A DNA stretch of 32,682 nucleotides. It comes from an uncultured Eubacteriales bacterium (lineage in GTDB: Bacteria; Bacillota; Clostridia; Oscillospirales; CAG-272). The translations under genes were made by a program, and so were the position numbers. The notes under the pieces are model-generated. The model made no database searches. It was not told the origin of the DNA and saw nothing but the letters and a program-made list of their open reading frames with translations. The stretch covers positions 1 through 32,682 of the forward strand of contig URHR01000016.1 of NCBI GenBank assembly GCA_900547725.1, written 5' to 3'. Shown piece after piece: positions 1 through 6,696 of the stretch (its first letter is position 1; each line of letters opens with the position of its first letter).

Positions 1-90
1 AAATCCCGCTCGACGGGATTTGGCTCGGAGCAGCCGGAAATAGTAGCACGGAATATGGCTACATCAGCATCTGTACAACGTAAAAGATAG
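1..90 (+). other. Conserved noncoding element, copy 1 (possible structured RNA or repeat)
   Basis: No gene is seen here. The segment opens with a perfect 8-bp hairpin (AAATCCCG at 1-8, CGGGATTT at 14-21), then a stretch that matches 24033-24092 over roughly 60 bases. The match includes an identical 14-mer (45-58, AGCACGGAATATGG) followed by a near-identical tail (CAGCATCTGTACAACG against CAGAATCTGCACAATG). The leading hairpin is present in both copies but differs in sequence, as expected for a structured RNA. It touches the window edge, so the 5' part may be missing. Strand is assumed. I do not recognise a named RNA family. Confidence 0.45.
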
Positions 91-127
91 ACATATAAAT
101 CCAATTGCGTTAAAGGTCTTGAAGGTT

Positions 128-183
128 CTTAGGGGACTTCTCCTCAAGAAGTCCCCTAAGCAGGGTTTGGGACAGAGTCCCAA
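128..183. repeat. Two adjacent hairpins upstream of the hydrolase gene
   Basis: A 14-bp perfect inverted repeat (128-141 with 147-160, 5-nt loop) is followed by a 7-bp one (TTGGGAC 167-173, GTCCCAA 177-183). There is no T-tract after either, so this is not a typical intrinsic terminator. It may be a dispersed palindromic repeat, an mRNA 5' structure or a terminator remnant. The ribosome binding site of the next gene starts only about 14 bases later. Confidence 0.5.
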
Positions 184-208
184 GGTCTTAGGTCTTAAGG
201 AGGAAAAT

Positions 209-1123
209 ATGCAAACATTCACATTGCCGTCAACGGACGGGAAGAACCGGATCGCGGGATACCGCGCGGAGTGTAGCGAACCGAGACTCGTGCTCCAGAT
301 TTCGCACGGAATGTGCGAATACTTTTTGCGGTACGAAGGGTTCGCGGAGTACCTCGCCGAGCGGGGCATCCTGACCGTCGGCCATGACCACCTCGGACAC
401 GGACATACCGTCGCAAGCCCCGACGACCTCGGCTACTTCGCCGACCGCGACGGGTGGAACTGCGCCGTGGAGGACGTCCATAACGTCACAAAGTATATCA
501 GGGAGCAGTACCCCGACCTCCCCGTCGTCCTCATGGGACACAGCATGGGATCTTTTATCGCGCGCGAAGTGATGGCAAGATACGGAACGGACTACGCCGC
601 CGGGATCATCTGCGGCACGGGCGGCCCACAGATGCCCGCAGGCGCAGGGAAAGCCGTCGCAACCGTCATCGCCGCGTTCCGCGGCAAGCGCTACCGCTCG
701 GAATTTCTCAAAAACCTCGCCTTCAGCGGCTACAATAAAAAGATCAAAGACGCAAAAACAGCAAACGACTGGCTCACCCGCGACGAAGAGGTCGTGAAGC
801 GCTATAATGCCGACCCGCTCTGCACCTTCACCTTTACGGTCGGCGCATACCGCGACCTCTTCACACTGGTCGGACTGGTCAACCGCAAAAACTGGGCAAA
901 GCGCGTGCCGACCGCCCTGCCTCTGCTTGTCATCAGCGGCGACGCAGACCCTGTCGGCGGTTGGGGCAGAGGCGTGCACACGGTCGCCGAGCGACTGGAG
1001 AATTCGGGGCATGAGGTCACGCTCCGCCTCTACCACGATATGCGGCACGAAATTTTCAACGAGCAGGACAAGGAACAGGTCTGGGAGGAAACACGGAAAT
1101 GGCTGGAGCGCTTCAAACGGTAA
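209..1123 (+). CDS. Alpha/beta hydrolase, monoacylglycerol lipase/lysophospholipase type
   Basis: A predicted serine hydrolase of 304 residues of the Hydrolase_4 (monoglyceride lipase-like) family, probably cytosolic because no signal peptide or membrane segment is seen. The family hydrolyses ester bonds in monoacylglycerols or lysophospholipids; the substrate here is unknown. The early HG motif (ISHGM, residues 31-35), the nucleophile elbow GHSMG with Ser112, Asp247 in SGDADP and His280 in DMRHE form the expected triad. The open frame extends upstream to 119, but ATG 209 is chosen because it follows AAGGAGG at the right spacing and begins the conserved fold; the upstream part lies in hairpins. 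Its 3' end overlaps ruvX by 25 bp, so the two are probably cotranscribed. Confidence 0.85.
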   Translation: MQTFTLPSTDGKNRIAGYRAECSEPRLVLQISHGMCEYFLRYEGFAEYLAERGILTVGHDHLGHGHTVASPDDLGYFADRDGWNCAVEDVHNVTKYIREQYPDLPVVLMGHSMGSFIAREVMARYGTDYAAGIICGTGGPQMPAGAGKAVATVIAAFRGKRYRSEFLKNLAFSGYNKKIKDAKTANDWLTRDEEVVKRYNADPLCTFTFTVGAYRDLFTLVGLVNRKNWAKRVPTALPLLVISGDADPVGGWGRGVHTVAERLENSGHEVTLRLYHDMRHEIFNEQDKEQVWEETRKWLERFKR

Positions 1124-1566
1124 CCGACCTCGCCGCAACGGAGGGCAGAATCCTCGGCGTGGATTTCGGAGACACGCGCACGGGACTGGCGCTCTCCGAC
1201 CCCTCGCGGCTTCTCGCTTCGGGGTTGGAAACGCTCTCCCCCGGCGGCATGGAAAAGACCGCCGAAGCGGTTGCAAAGGTTGCAAAAGAGCGGAACGCCG
1301 CCGCCGTTGTGGTGGGGCTTCCGAAGAACATGGACGGGACGGAAGGCTTCCGCGCGGTGCGTTGCCGCGAATTCGCGGAGAAACTCTCGGTGCTGACGGG
1401 TCTGCCGGTTGCAATGTTGGACGAGCGGCTGACAACGGTGAGCGCGTCCCGCTATCTGAACGAAACGAACACGCGCGGCACGGCGCGCAAGGGCGTGATT
1501 GACACGCTCTCGGCACAGATCATTCTTCAGAACGCGTTGGACCGTCTGCGCGCGCTGAAGCGCTGA
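1099..1566 (+). CDS. ruvX: Putative pre-16S rRNA nuclease / Holliday junction resolvase RuvX (YqgF)
   Basis: A 155-residue RNase H-fold protein of the YqgF/RuvX family, implicated in 16S rRNA 5'-end processing and, by homology, in Holliday junction resolution. Visible motifs are GVDFGDTRTGLALSD (residues 20-34, with the metal-binding Asp22), VVGLPKNMDGTEG in the centre, DERLTTV and a C-terminal D-x-x-A-x-x-IL segment. The length is typical or slightly long. The ATG at 1099 lies inside the end of the hydrolase gene and has GGGAGG about 10 bases upstream; the first 15 residues precede the conserved core, so a later start is possible. Neighbours on both sides run in the same direction with tight spacing. 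Confidence 0.9.
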   Translation: MAGALQTVTDLAATEGRILGVDFGDTRTGLALSDPSRLLASGLETLSPGGMEKTAEAVAKVAKERNAAAVVVGLPKNMDGTEGFRAVRCREFAEKLSVLTGLPVAMLDERLTTVSASRYLNETNTRGTARKGVIDTLSAQIILQNALDRLRALKR

Positions 1567-1594
1567 ACATCGCGAAGCGGAAACGGAGGCAGGA

Positions 1595-2296
1595 ATGAAG
1601 GGATACAGAACCGCGCGGGCGGTTGGATGGATTTTTCGGTTTGTCTTTACACTGTTGGTCTTTGCGGTGGTGGGACTTGTCATCTGGCGGGTTTTCCTTT
1701 CCGCAAAGATTCCGAAACCGGTGCGCTATCTGCAGCCAAACGAGGTTTTATCGGCGGCATATGAGGCGAACGGCGGAAATCTGACCTTCCGCCGTCAGGA
1801 GCAGACAAGCATCACGCGCGGGGAGAAGAACAACGGCTATTTCTCGGTGGTGGACTGTGTGTTCATCCCCGAAGCCGAGCAGGTGCAGATTGTGTTCCGC
1901 TACAACAACAGCACGATCCGTCATCTTGCGGCGGACTACGGGTTGGAAAAGATCCCCGAGAAGTCGGAAACCTTATTCGACGTGACCCTGCTCCGCACGA
2001 CCGATCTCACGCCCGACGACACGAGCGACAACGGCGATCCGTCTACGCTTTCATCGGAGCGGATTTACCCGACCTCCGCGAACCGCGCGGAGTCTTCTCT
2101 CTACACATTCTACCGTTTCGTTTTTGACGGTGTACGGATTGAGGATGACACGGACGGCGTTTTTGCCGACGTTTACTATCTCGGCGCGCTCGACTACTCC
2201 GCCACGCCCTACGGCGCGCTTTGTCTCTACGCGTCCGGCGACAAGTGGCTCTCCCGCCCGCTCTCTGCGGGGGACAAGGCAGCTCTGGGAGAGTGA
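1595..2296 (+). CDS. Membrane-anchored protein of unknown function
   Basis: A 233-residue protein with one N-terminal membrane helix (about residues 12-34, WIFRFVFTLLVFAVVGLVIW) and positive residues before it, which predicts an N-in topology with an extracytoplasmic domain of about 195 residues. I do not recognise the domain; it is rich in beta-type segments and contains two Asp/Thr-rich stretches around residues 130-150. GGAGG lies 8 bases before the ATG and the gene starts 28 bp after ruvX, so it is likely in the same transcript. No catalytic motif is seen. It ends just before a run of inverted repeats, which may end transcription. Confidence 0.75.
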   Translation: MKGYRTARAVGWIFRFVFTLLVFAVVGLVIWRVFLSAKIPKPVRYLQPNEVLSAAYEANGGNLTFRRQEQTSITRGEKNNGYFSVVDCVFIPEAEQVQIVFRYNNSTIRHLAADYGLEKIPEKSETLFDVTLLRTTDLTPDDTSDNGDPSTLSSERIYPTSANRAESSLYTFYRFVFDGVRIEDDTDGVFADVYYLGALDYSATPYGALCLYASGDKWLSRPLSAGDKAALGE

Positions 2297-2316
2297 GGGG
2301 AAGACCTTGGAGGCGC

Positions 2317-2456
2317 AGGGGACCCCCCTTTCGGATGGGGTCCCCTCCCCTCCAAACCTCCCTGACCCTCCCCGAACTTCCCTGCACGGCAACCGCCGGG
2401 TTGGTGTGTGAAAACTTCTCTCATTTTTGGGACGGCGGTTGCCGTGCAGGGAAGTT
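2317..2456. repeat. Inverted repeats after the anchored protein gene, including a perfect 24-bp pair
   Basis: Two structures lie here. The first pairs AGGGGACCCC (2317-2326) with GGGGTCCCCT (2337-2346). The second is a perfect 24-bp inverted repeat, 2375-2398 with 2433-2456, separated by 34 bases; one arm begins AACTTCCCTGCACGG. Imperfect pairing continues outside the arms (CTCCAAACCTCCC against TTTGGGAGG). There is no strong T-tract. No protein gene is supported in 2297-2934; the region is made almost entirely of repeats. Confidence 0.7.
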
Positions 2457-2534
2457 TTTGGTGGTTTGGGAGGTGCGGGGCGGTAAAAAGTGCGGCTTCG
2501 CGCACGATTGGTGAGTTATGAAATGATGATTCCG

Positions 2535-2718
2535 CCCTCATCCGTCGCCTGCGGCGCCACCTTCCCCCTCGAAGGGGAAGGCTTTTGCGCAGATTTCTTT
2601 CGTTATCAGTTGAAACCTTAGTGTATCATCATTTATAGCACAACTTATATTACTTGCAGGACTTTTGAAAGCCTTCCCCTTCGAGGGGGAAGGTGGCGCC
2701 GCAGGCGACGGATGAGGG
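2535..2718. mobile_element. MITE-like element, family 1, copy 1 (184 bp)
   Basis: The ends are about 48-bp terminal inverted repeats: the left arm 2535-2582 begins CCCTCATCCGTCGCC and ends AAGGGGAAGGC, and the right arm 2671-2718 is its near-perfect reverse complement. The 88-bp interior, reverse-complemented, closely matches the interior of the copy at 4765-4947 (shared CTGCAAGTAATATAAG and GTTTCAAnTGATAAC). The whole unit, not just its palindromic ends, is therefore a repeated element, inserted here in the opposite orientation. It has no coding capacity. Each arm also folds on itself (CCCCCTCGAAGGGG). Confidence 0.8.
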
Positions 2719-2920
2719 AGAAACCGCCAGTAGTTTGCATACCAAAAGTGCGAGTTACACCTGAATAGATTTGCATTTTCAAATCCAAACCTACAAGCGT
2801 GAGACTTACGCAAAAGTCTTCCCCTTTGAGGGGGAAGGTGGCGCCGCAGGCGACGGATGAGGGTGGAAATATTAAAGCCCCACTCGAAAAAATGCGAGAT
2901 ACACGAAGATTTGCAATTTT
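2671..2920. repeat. Tandem duplication of element arm plus adjoining sequence upstream of the DUF559 gene
   Basis: The right arm of copy 1 (2671-2718) recurs as a direct repeat at 2816-2863, a period of about 145 bp. The sequences following each arm also match: GTGCGAGTTACAC then ATTTGCATTTTCAAA (about 2748-2795) against ATGCGAGATACAC then ATTTGCAATTTTCAAA (about 2892-2923), offset 144. The second unit runs right up to the ribosome binding site of the DUF559 gene. This looks like a duplicated 5' flank of that gene, or a partial second insertion. Confidence 0.65.
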
Positions 2921-2934
2921 CAAAGGAACAGAAA

Positions 2935-3303
2935 ATGCGGGGTCTGAAAAACGGAAAACTAACTGCAATATCCAAAACACTCCGAAAAAATATGACAGAT
3001 GATGAAAAACATTTATGGTACGACTTTTTAAAGTGTTTACCCATAACCGTAAACCGTCAGAAAGTAATAGGACCTTATGTATTAGATTTCTATTGTGCGA
3101 GCAAGGGAATTGCAATTGAACTGGATGGTTCACAACATAACCGGTCGAACGAATCCGAAAAGGATTATGTAAGGGATGAATATCTGAAAAAGAGAAATAT
3201 TGTGGTGTTGAGATACTCAAACAAAGCAGTAAGAAATAATTTTCGGGATGTTTGCGCAGATATTCTGGAGCATTTGATTCCGGAAAACAAAATGAAATCA
3301 TGA
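2935..3303 (+). CDS. DUF559 family endonuclease-like protein (PD-(D/E)XK/Vsr-like fold)
   Basis: A 122-residue DUF559 protein, a family related to very-short-patch-repair and restriction-type endonucleases; its biological role is not established. Visible are the family entry segment LRKNMTDDEKHLWYDFLK (residues 16-33) and the likely catalytic set VLDFYC (Asp51) and IAIELDGSQH (Glu62, Asp64), followed by RNIVVLRYSN. The frame is open back to 2857, but that start lies inside the repeat; ATG 2935 has AAAGGA upstream and gives the usual family length. The gene is clearly richer in A and T than its neighbours, a sign of transfer. Its stop overlaps the mreC start (ATGA), so it has become translationally coupled to a cell-shape gene. 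Confidence 0.8.
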   Translation: MRGLKNGKLTAISKTLRKNMTDDEKHLWYDFLKCLPITVNRQKVIGPYVLDFYCASKGIAIELDGSQHNRSNESEKDYVRDEYLKKRNIVVLRYSNKAVRNNFRDVCADILEHLIPENKMKS

Positions 3304-4142
3304 AACTATTCAAAAACAAATTTTTCATAGTCTGCCTGTCGGTCGCGGCGGCGATTGCGGTTTTGATGTCGGTTTTTTCGCTTATGGGATACCGCGCATT
3401 GGTGCGGAACGTCGTGGGAACGGTTGCAACACCGTTCCGGTTGGTCGGAAACCTATTCTGCGGAGCGGTTGAAGGGTTTGGCAAACAGTTCCGGTCGGTG
3501 AAAGAACTGGAGAAACAGAATTCCGAACTCGAAGAAGAAAACAGAGAGCTGCGGGAGCAGATCGAGCGGGCGGAAAGACTGGAAGCCGAGAACGAAAGAC
3601 TGCGCGAATTTCTCGGCATGAAATCCGAATACCCAACCTTCACCATGGAGGAAGGGACTGTCATCGGGCGGGAGGGGGAGAACCACCTCACACTCCTGAC
3701 TCTGAATCGCGGGAGCGTCCACGGCATACGGGTCAACATGGCGGTGATCACAAAGGACGGCATTGTGGGCTGCGTGAGGGAGGTCGGGCTGACGTGGTGT
3801 AAAGTCTCAACCATCATGGAGGACGCGCGTTCTGTGGGTGTTCTTGCGCCGCGGAGCGGGGCTTCCGGCATTCTCACGGGCGAATATGCCTACCGCGAGA
3901 ACGGGACCTGTAAGCTGACCTTTCTGGACGGAGACGCGAGAAACGCAGACGTTGCGGTCGGGGACAACGTGGAGACGAGCGGGATGGGGTCGGTCTACCC
4001 CGCAGGGCTGACGGTCGGAAAAGTGACAGACCTGCGAACCGACGCGGCAACCCGAAGCCTGATTGCAACGGTAGAACCGTCGGTCGACTTCTCGTCGATT
4101 TCGTATGTGATGATTATCACGGGGTATCAGGAAAAGGGATAA
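3300..4142 (+). CDS. mreC: Rod shape-determining protein MreC
   Basis: MreC is a bitopic scaffold of the elongasome that links cytoplasmic MreB to the periplasmic/extracellular peptidoglycan machinery. This 281-residue protein has a short basic N-terminus, a membrane helix at about residues 9-29 (FFIVCLSVAAAIAVLMSVF), a coiled coil at about 76-117 rich in Glu and Leu heptads, and the MreC beta-domain pair with the family motifs GxVxG (DGIVGCV), SGILTG and the VYPAGLTVGKV segment. The start ATG 3300 overlaps the DUF559 stop and has only a weak Shine-Dalgarno, suggesting translational coupling. mreD follows after 32 bp. No mreB is present in the window. Confidence 0.92.
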   Translation: MKLFKNKFFIVCLSVAAAIAVLMSVFSLMGYRALVRNVVGTVATPFRLVGNLFCGAVEGFGKQFRSVKELEKQNSELEEENRELREQIERAERLEAENERLREFLGMKSEYPTFTMEEGTVIGREGENHLTLLTLNRGSVHGIRVNMAVITKDGIVGCVREVGLTWCKVSTIMEDARSVGVLAPRSGASGILTGEYAYRENGTCKLTFLDGDARNADVAVGDNVETSGMGSVYPAGLTVGKVTDLRTDAATRSLIATVEPSVDFSSISYVMIITGYQEKG

Positions 4143-4174
4143 GGATAGGAACGAAGAGAACGGGAGGTGCGGCA

Positions 4175-4720
4175 ATGCGGATTGCGACCGGTAGCACGGA
4201 GCGGGCAAAGCTCGTGAAGCGGGCGCTGTTTGTCGGCGTGGCACTGTTCCTCCTGTGCATCATGCAAAGTACGGTTTTCGGGCGGTGGAAGCTGTTCGGC
4301 GCTGTGCCGGATCTCATGCTCTGCGCGGTTGTCCTGCTCGGGTACTGCAACGGGCGGGAGGAAGGCGCGGTGGGCGGCATTGCGGCGGGGACGATGACCG
4401 CCATGCTCGGCACGGTCGGCGTGACGGTTGATCCGGTTTTTTACATGGTAATGGGGTACGTGTGCGGCTATTTTGCGCGCGCGGTTTACCCAAAAGGGTT
4501 TCTGCCGTACCTGTTCTTCCTCGGCGCGACCCTGCCGTTCGGCGCGATCCGAACCGTGATTTCCGCCTGCCTTGCGCACGGAAACCCGAGACCCGCCATG
4601 CTGTTTCTCTATGCCGTCCTGCCCGAGGCGGCGGGAACGTTCCTCTGCGGCGCGGCGCTGTTTTTCCCCCTGCGTTGGCTGCTTGCCAAGAAAAGGGAAC
4701 GGCGCGGCGTGAAGAGGTAG
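4175..4720 (+). CDS. mreD: Rod shape-determining protein MreD
   Basis: A 181-residue, highly hydrophobic protein matching the MreD family in size, in position directly after mreC and in its early LCIMQSTVFGRW-LFGAVPDLML segment (residues 27-48), which is the usual MreD signature region. About five membrane segments are visible, followed by a basic C-terminal tail (KKRERRGVKR). MreD is the integral membrane partner of MreC in lateral wall synthesis. GGGAGG precedes the ATG at about 8 bases. The penicillin-binding protein and rodA that often follow are absent; instead an inverted-repeat element comes next and the alarmone synthetase gene starts 297 bp later. Confidence 0.88.
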   Translation: MRIATGSTERAKLVKRALFVGVALFLLCIMQSTVFGRWKLFGAVPDLMLCAVVLLGYCNGREEGAVGGIAAGTMTAMLGTVGVTVDPVFYMVMGYVCGYFARAVYPKGFLPYLFFLGATLPFGAIRTVISACLAHGNPRPAMLFLYAVLPEAAGTFLCGAALFFPLRWLLAKKRERRGVKR

Positions 4721-4764
4721 GGGGAAAGTGCCGGGCTGTAGGGCTTGCGGTGAAGGTTTCCCCG

Positions 4765-4947
4765 CCCTCATCCGTCGCCTACGGCGCCACCTTCCCCCTT
4801 GAAGGGGAAGGCTTTCAGAGGTTCTGCAAGTAATATAAGCTGTGCGGAAAGTGATAAGTGCCAAAGTTTCAATTGATAACAAAAGAAGTTTGCACAATAG
4901 CCTTCCCCTTCAAGGGGGAAGGTGGCACCGCAGGTGACGGATGAGGG
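4765..4947. mobile_element. MITE-like element, family 1, copy 2 (183 bp)
   Basis: A full-length second copy of the family 1 element. The terminal inverted repeats (4765-4812 and 4900-4947) match those of copy 1 with a few substitutions (CCTACGG, GGTGACGG). The interior is colinear with the reverse complement of 2583-2670. Both copies have CCG immediately before the left end. It fills most of the 297 bp between mreD and the alarmone synthetase gene and may act as an mRNA structure between them. A weak -10-like TACAAT (4980-4985) follows, but no convincing -35 was found. Confidence 0.8.
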
Positions 4948-5017
4948 CGAAAGTCCGAACGGAATCGGAGTGATAGGGTTACAATAAGGTGCATTTTTTG
5001 CATCCTCGGGAGGTAAC

Positions 5018-5776
5018 ATGAGTCAGGAGCAGTTCAAAAATCAGCATCCGACGGATCTGTCGGAGACCGTGGCGCTTGCCATGCTGTCGCGCTCAAGGCG
5101 GCTTGCGAACACGGTGGTCAACTATCAGGAGCTGTTAATGCGCTATACCTGCGCAATGAAGGAGATAAGAACCAAATTCGAGGTTCTCAACACCGAGTAC
5201 AACGTGCGCTTCCGGCGGAATCCGATTGTGTCCATCAACACGCGGCTGAAGCAGACCGCAAGCATTGTGGGAAAACTGGAGCGGCTCGGGCTGGAGTTCT
5301 CGCCCGAGGCGATCGAGCAGAACCTCAACGACGTTGCCGGGGTGCGGGTCATCTGCTCCTACCTTGACGACGTGTACACGATTGCGCAGGCTCTGACGAA
5401 GCAGGACGACGTGCGCCTGCTCCGCATCAAGGACTATATCAAAGAGCCGAAGGAAAACGGCTACAGGAGTCTGCATCTGATTGTCAGCATCCCCGTCTTT
5501 TTCGCGGAAATGCCGCGGGACGTGAAGGTGGAGGTGCAGATCCGGACGGTTGCGATGGACTACTGGGCGGAACTGGAGCACCAGTTGCGCTATAAGCAGG
5601 AGATTCCGAACGAAGCGGAGATCGTGCGCGACCTGACCGATTGCGCGAAAAAGACCGCCGAAATCGACGCGCAAATGCTCGCCATCCGCAAAAAGATCGA
5701 AAACGGCACCGAAAAGCCCACCGAGGACGAACTGCTGATCGAAAAGCTGAAAAGAATTGACTTTTCGATGGAGTGA
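5018..5776 (+). CDS. Small alarmone synthetase, RelQ/YjbM-type GTP pyrophosphokinase
   Basis: A 252-residue protein with only the RelA/SpoT synthetase domain and no HD hydrolase, TGS or ACT domain, so it is a stand-alone (p)ppGpp synthetase that transfers pyrophosphate from ATP to GDP/GTP. Diagnostic segments are DVAGVRVICSYLDDVY (residues 105-120), RIKDYIKEPKENGYRSLHL (136-154, the synthetase G-loop region) and EVQIRTVAMDYWAELEHQLRYK (172-193). The fold matches RelQ (YjbM/SasB) better than RelP. GGGAGG stands 5 bases before ATG 5018. The N-terminal 35 residues are longer than in Bacillus RelQ. The C-terminal helix (about 215-252) would support oligomerisation in this family; that is inference. 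Confidence 0.88.
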   Translation: MSQEQFKNQHPTDLSETVALAMLSRSRRLANTVVNYQELLMRYTCAMKEIRTKFEVLNTEYNVRFRRNPIVSINTRLKQTASIVGKLERLGLEFSPEAIEQNLNDVAGVRVICSYLDDVYTIAQALTKQDDVRLLRIKDYIKEPKENGYRSLHLIVSIPVFFAEMPRDVKVEVQIRTVAMDYWAELEHQLRYKQEIPNEAEIVRDLTDCAKKTAEIDAQMLAIRKKIENGTEKPTEDELLIEKLKRIDFSME

Positions 5777-5794
5777 AGACTGACGGCAGGAGAA

Positions 5795-6082
5795 ATGAAA
5801 AGTTATTATGTCTATATTCTGACGAACAAGTTTAATACAGTTTTGTATGTGGGAATATCGGACAACCTGAATCGGAGAACCACGGAGCATGCCAACGCGT
5901 TGCATCAGGGGTTTACAAAAAGATACCGTGCTCATAAGTTGGTTTATTACGAACGGTATTCCAATGTATTGGACGCAATTTCGCGGGAGAAGCAGTTAAA
6001 AGGATGGACGAGGGACAAGAAAAGAAAATTGGTGGAAAAAAGAAATCCCGATTGGAATGATTGGAGCGAGGGGCTTGTTTGA
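5795..6082 (+). CDS. Small GIY-YIG domain nuclease-like protein
   Basis: A 95-residue stand-alone GIY-YIG domain. YYVYIL (residues 4-9) and LYVGIS (17-22) are the two halves of the signature, Arg27 is the conserved arginine, and Glu65 in ISREKQLKGW is the expected metal-binding residue. This family (UPF0213/YhbQ-like) is presumed to nick or cleave DNA, but a cellular role is mostly unknown. The gene is A+T-richer than its neighbours. CAGGAG precedes the ATG, 18 bp after the alarmone synthetase stop. Its stop lies 45 bp before a 309-bp inverted-repeat element, which raises the possibility of a functional link to that repeat family. Confidence 0.85.
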   Translation: MKSYYVYILTNKFNTVLYVGISDNLNRRTTEHANALHQGFTKRYRAHKLVYYERYSNVLDAISREKQLKGWTRDKKRKLVEKRNPDWNDWSEGLV

Positions 6083-6127
6083 ATGGTTATTTGAATGGGA
6101 TTGAACTGTATGTGTTCGCCCTTGCGC

Positions 6128-6436
6128 GAGTGCCGAGATCCCGCCTGCCGGCGCCCCTGCGGGGTTCGACTCCGCGGCGTTCTTTGATTGTATCACTTAA
6201 TTTTTGATATCTGTGCCGCTCCGCTCAGGATGACACGGAGGTTGTTTGTTTCGTGAGTGGTACAATTTCGGTTTATAAAGTAACTTTAACTGCTCATGGA
6301 TTCTTTTCTACTATTCGGCTATCTTCCGTGTCATCCTGAGCGGAGCGGCATCGCCATAAAAAGGAGAACGTAGAGGTCATACAACGCCGCGGAGTCGAAC
6401 CCCGCAGGGGCGCCGGCAGGCGGGATCTCGGCACTC
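6128..6436. mobile_element. Nested inverted-repeat element, family 2, copy 1 (309 bp)
   Basis: The outer arms are a perfect 54-bp inverted repeat (6128-6181 with 6383-6436; the left arm begins GAGTGCCGAGATCCCGCC). Inside is a second perfect 25-bp inverted repeat (6215-6239 with 6325-6349; GCCGCTCCGCTCAGGATGAC). The centre is 85 bp. A full-length sister copy lies at 28021-28329. No protein is encoded. The arm contains a string resembling a tRNA T-loop (GGTTCGACTCC), but no tRNA can be folded. The remaining 6437-6606 shows no supported feature. Confidence 0.85.
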
Positions 6437-6606
6437 GGGGAGGGGTGAGCATATCCCGTGCTTTATGCGTGTCACTCGGCATATCCTTTTGCGGGGGTTC
6501 AGAAGGCGTCTTGCAGAAACGCTCGGGCAGAGAACTGTTCTCCCCTCATTTTTGCCCTTTTTCAAAAAGTTTCCGCAATTTTTATGCGTTTTTTTCAGAA
6601 AAGACC

Positions 6607-6635
6607 TTTACTTTTTGCAAAAGTTATGGTATGAT
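6607..6635 (+). promoter_or_regulatory. Sigma-A promoter of the pyruvate oxidoreductase gene
   Basis: The -35 is TTTACT (6607-6612), the spacer 17 bp and the -10 TATGAT (6630-6635), preceded by an extended -10 TG (6627-6628). The predicted start is near 6642, giving a leader of about 55 bases before ATG 6697. No riboswitch-like structure is seen in that leader. Confidence 0.75.
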
Positions 6636-6696
6636 ATAGAGTGGATATAAGGGATAGCATATCTATTGTAAAAAACTCAGGAGGTTGATTACACAC

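Noticed and set aside
119..208. Upstream extension of the alpha/beta hydrolase from 119
   Set aside because: The added 30 residues are encoded by hairpins and lack a ribosome binding site; ATG 209 has AAGGAGG.
2533..2863. CRISPR array
   Set aside because: The repeats are inverted pairs with unequal spacers and no cas genes; they are MITE-like arms and a tandem duplication.
6128..6181. Possible tRNA gene from the GGTTCGACTCC string in the family 2 arms
   Set aside because: No acceptor, D or anticodon arm can be folded; the string occurs in every arm of the repeat in both orientations.
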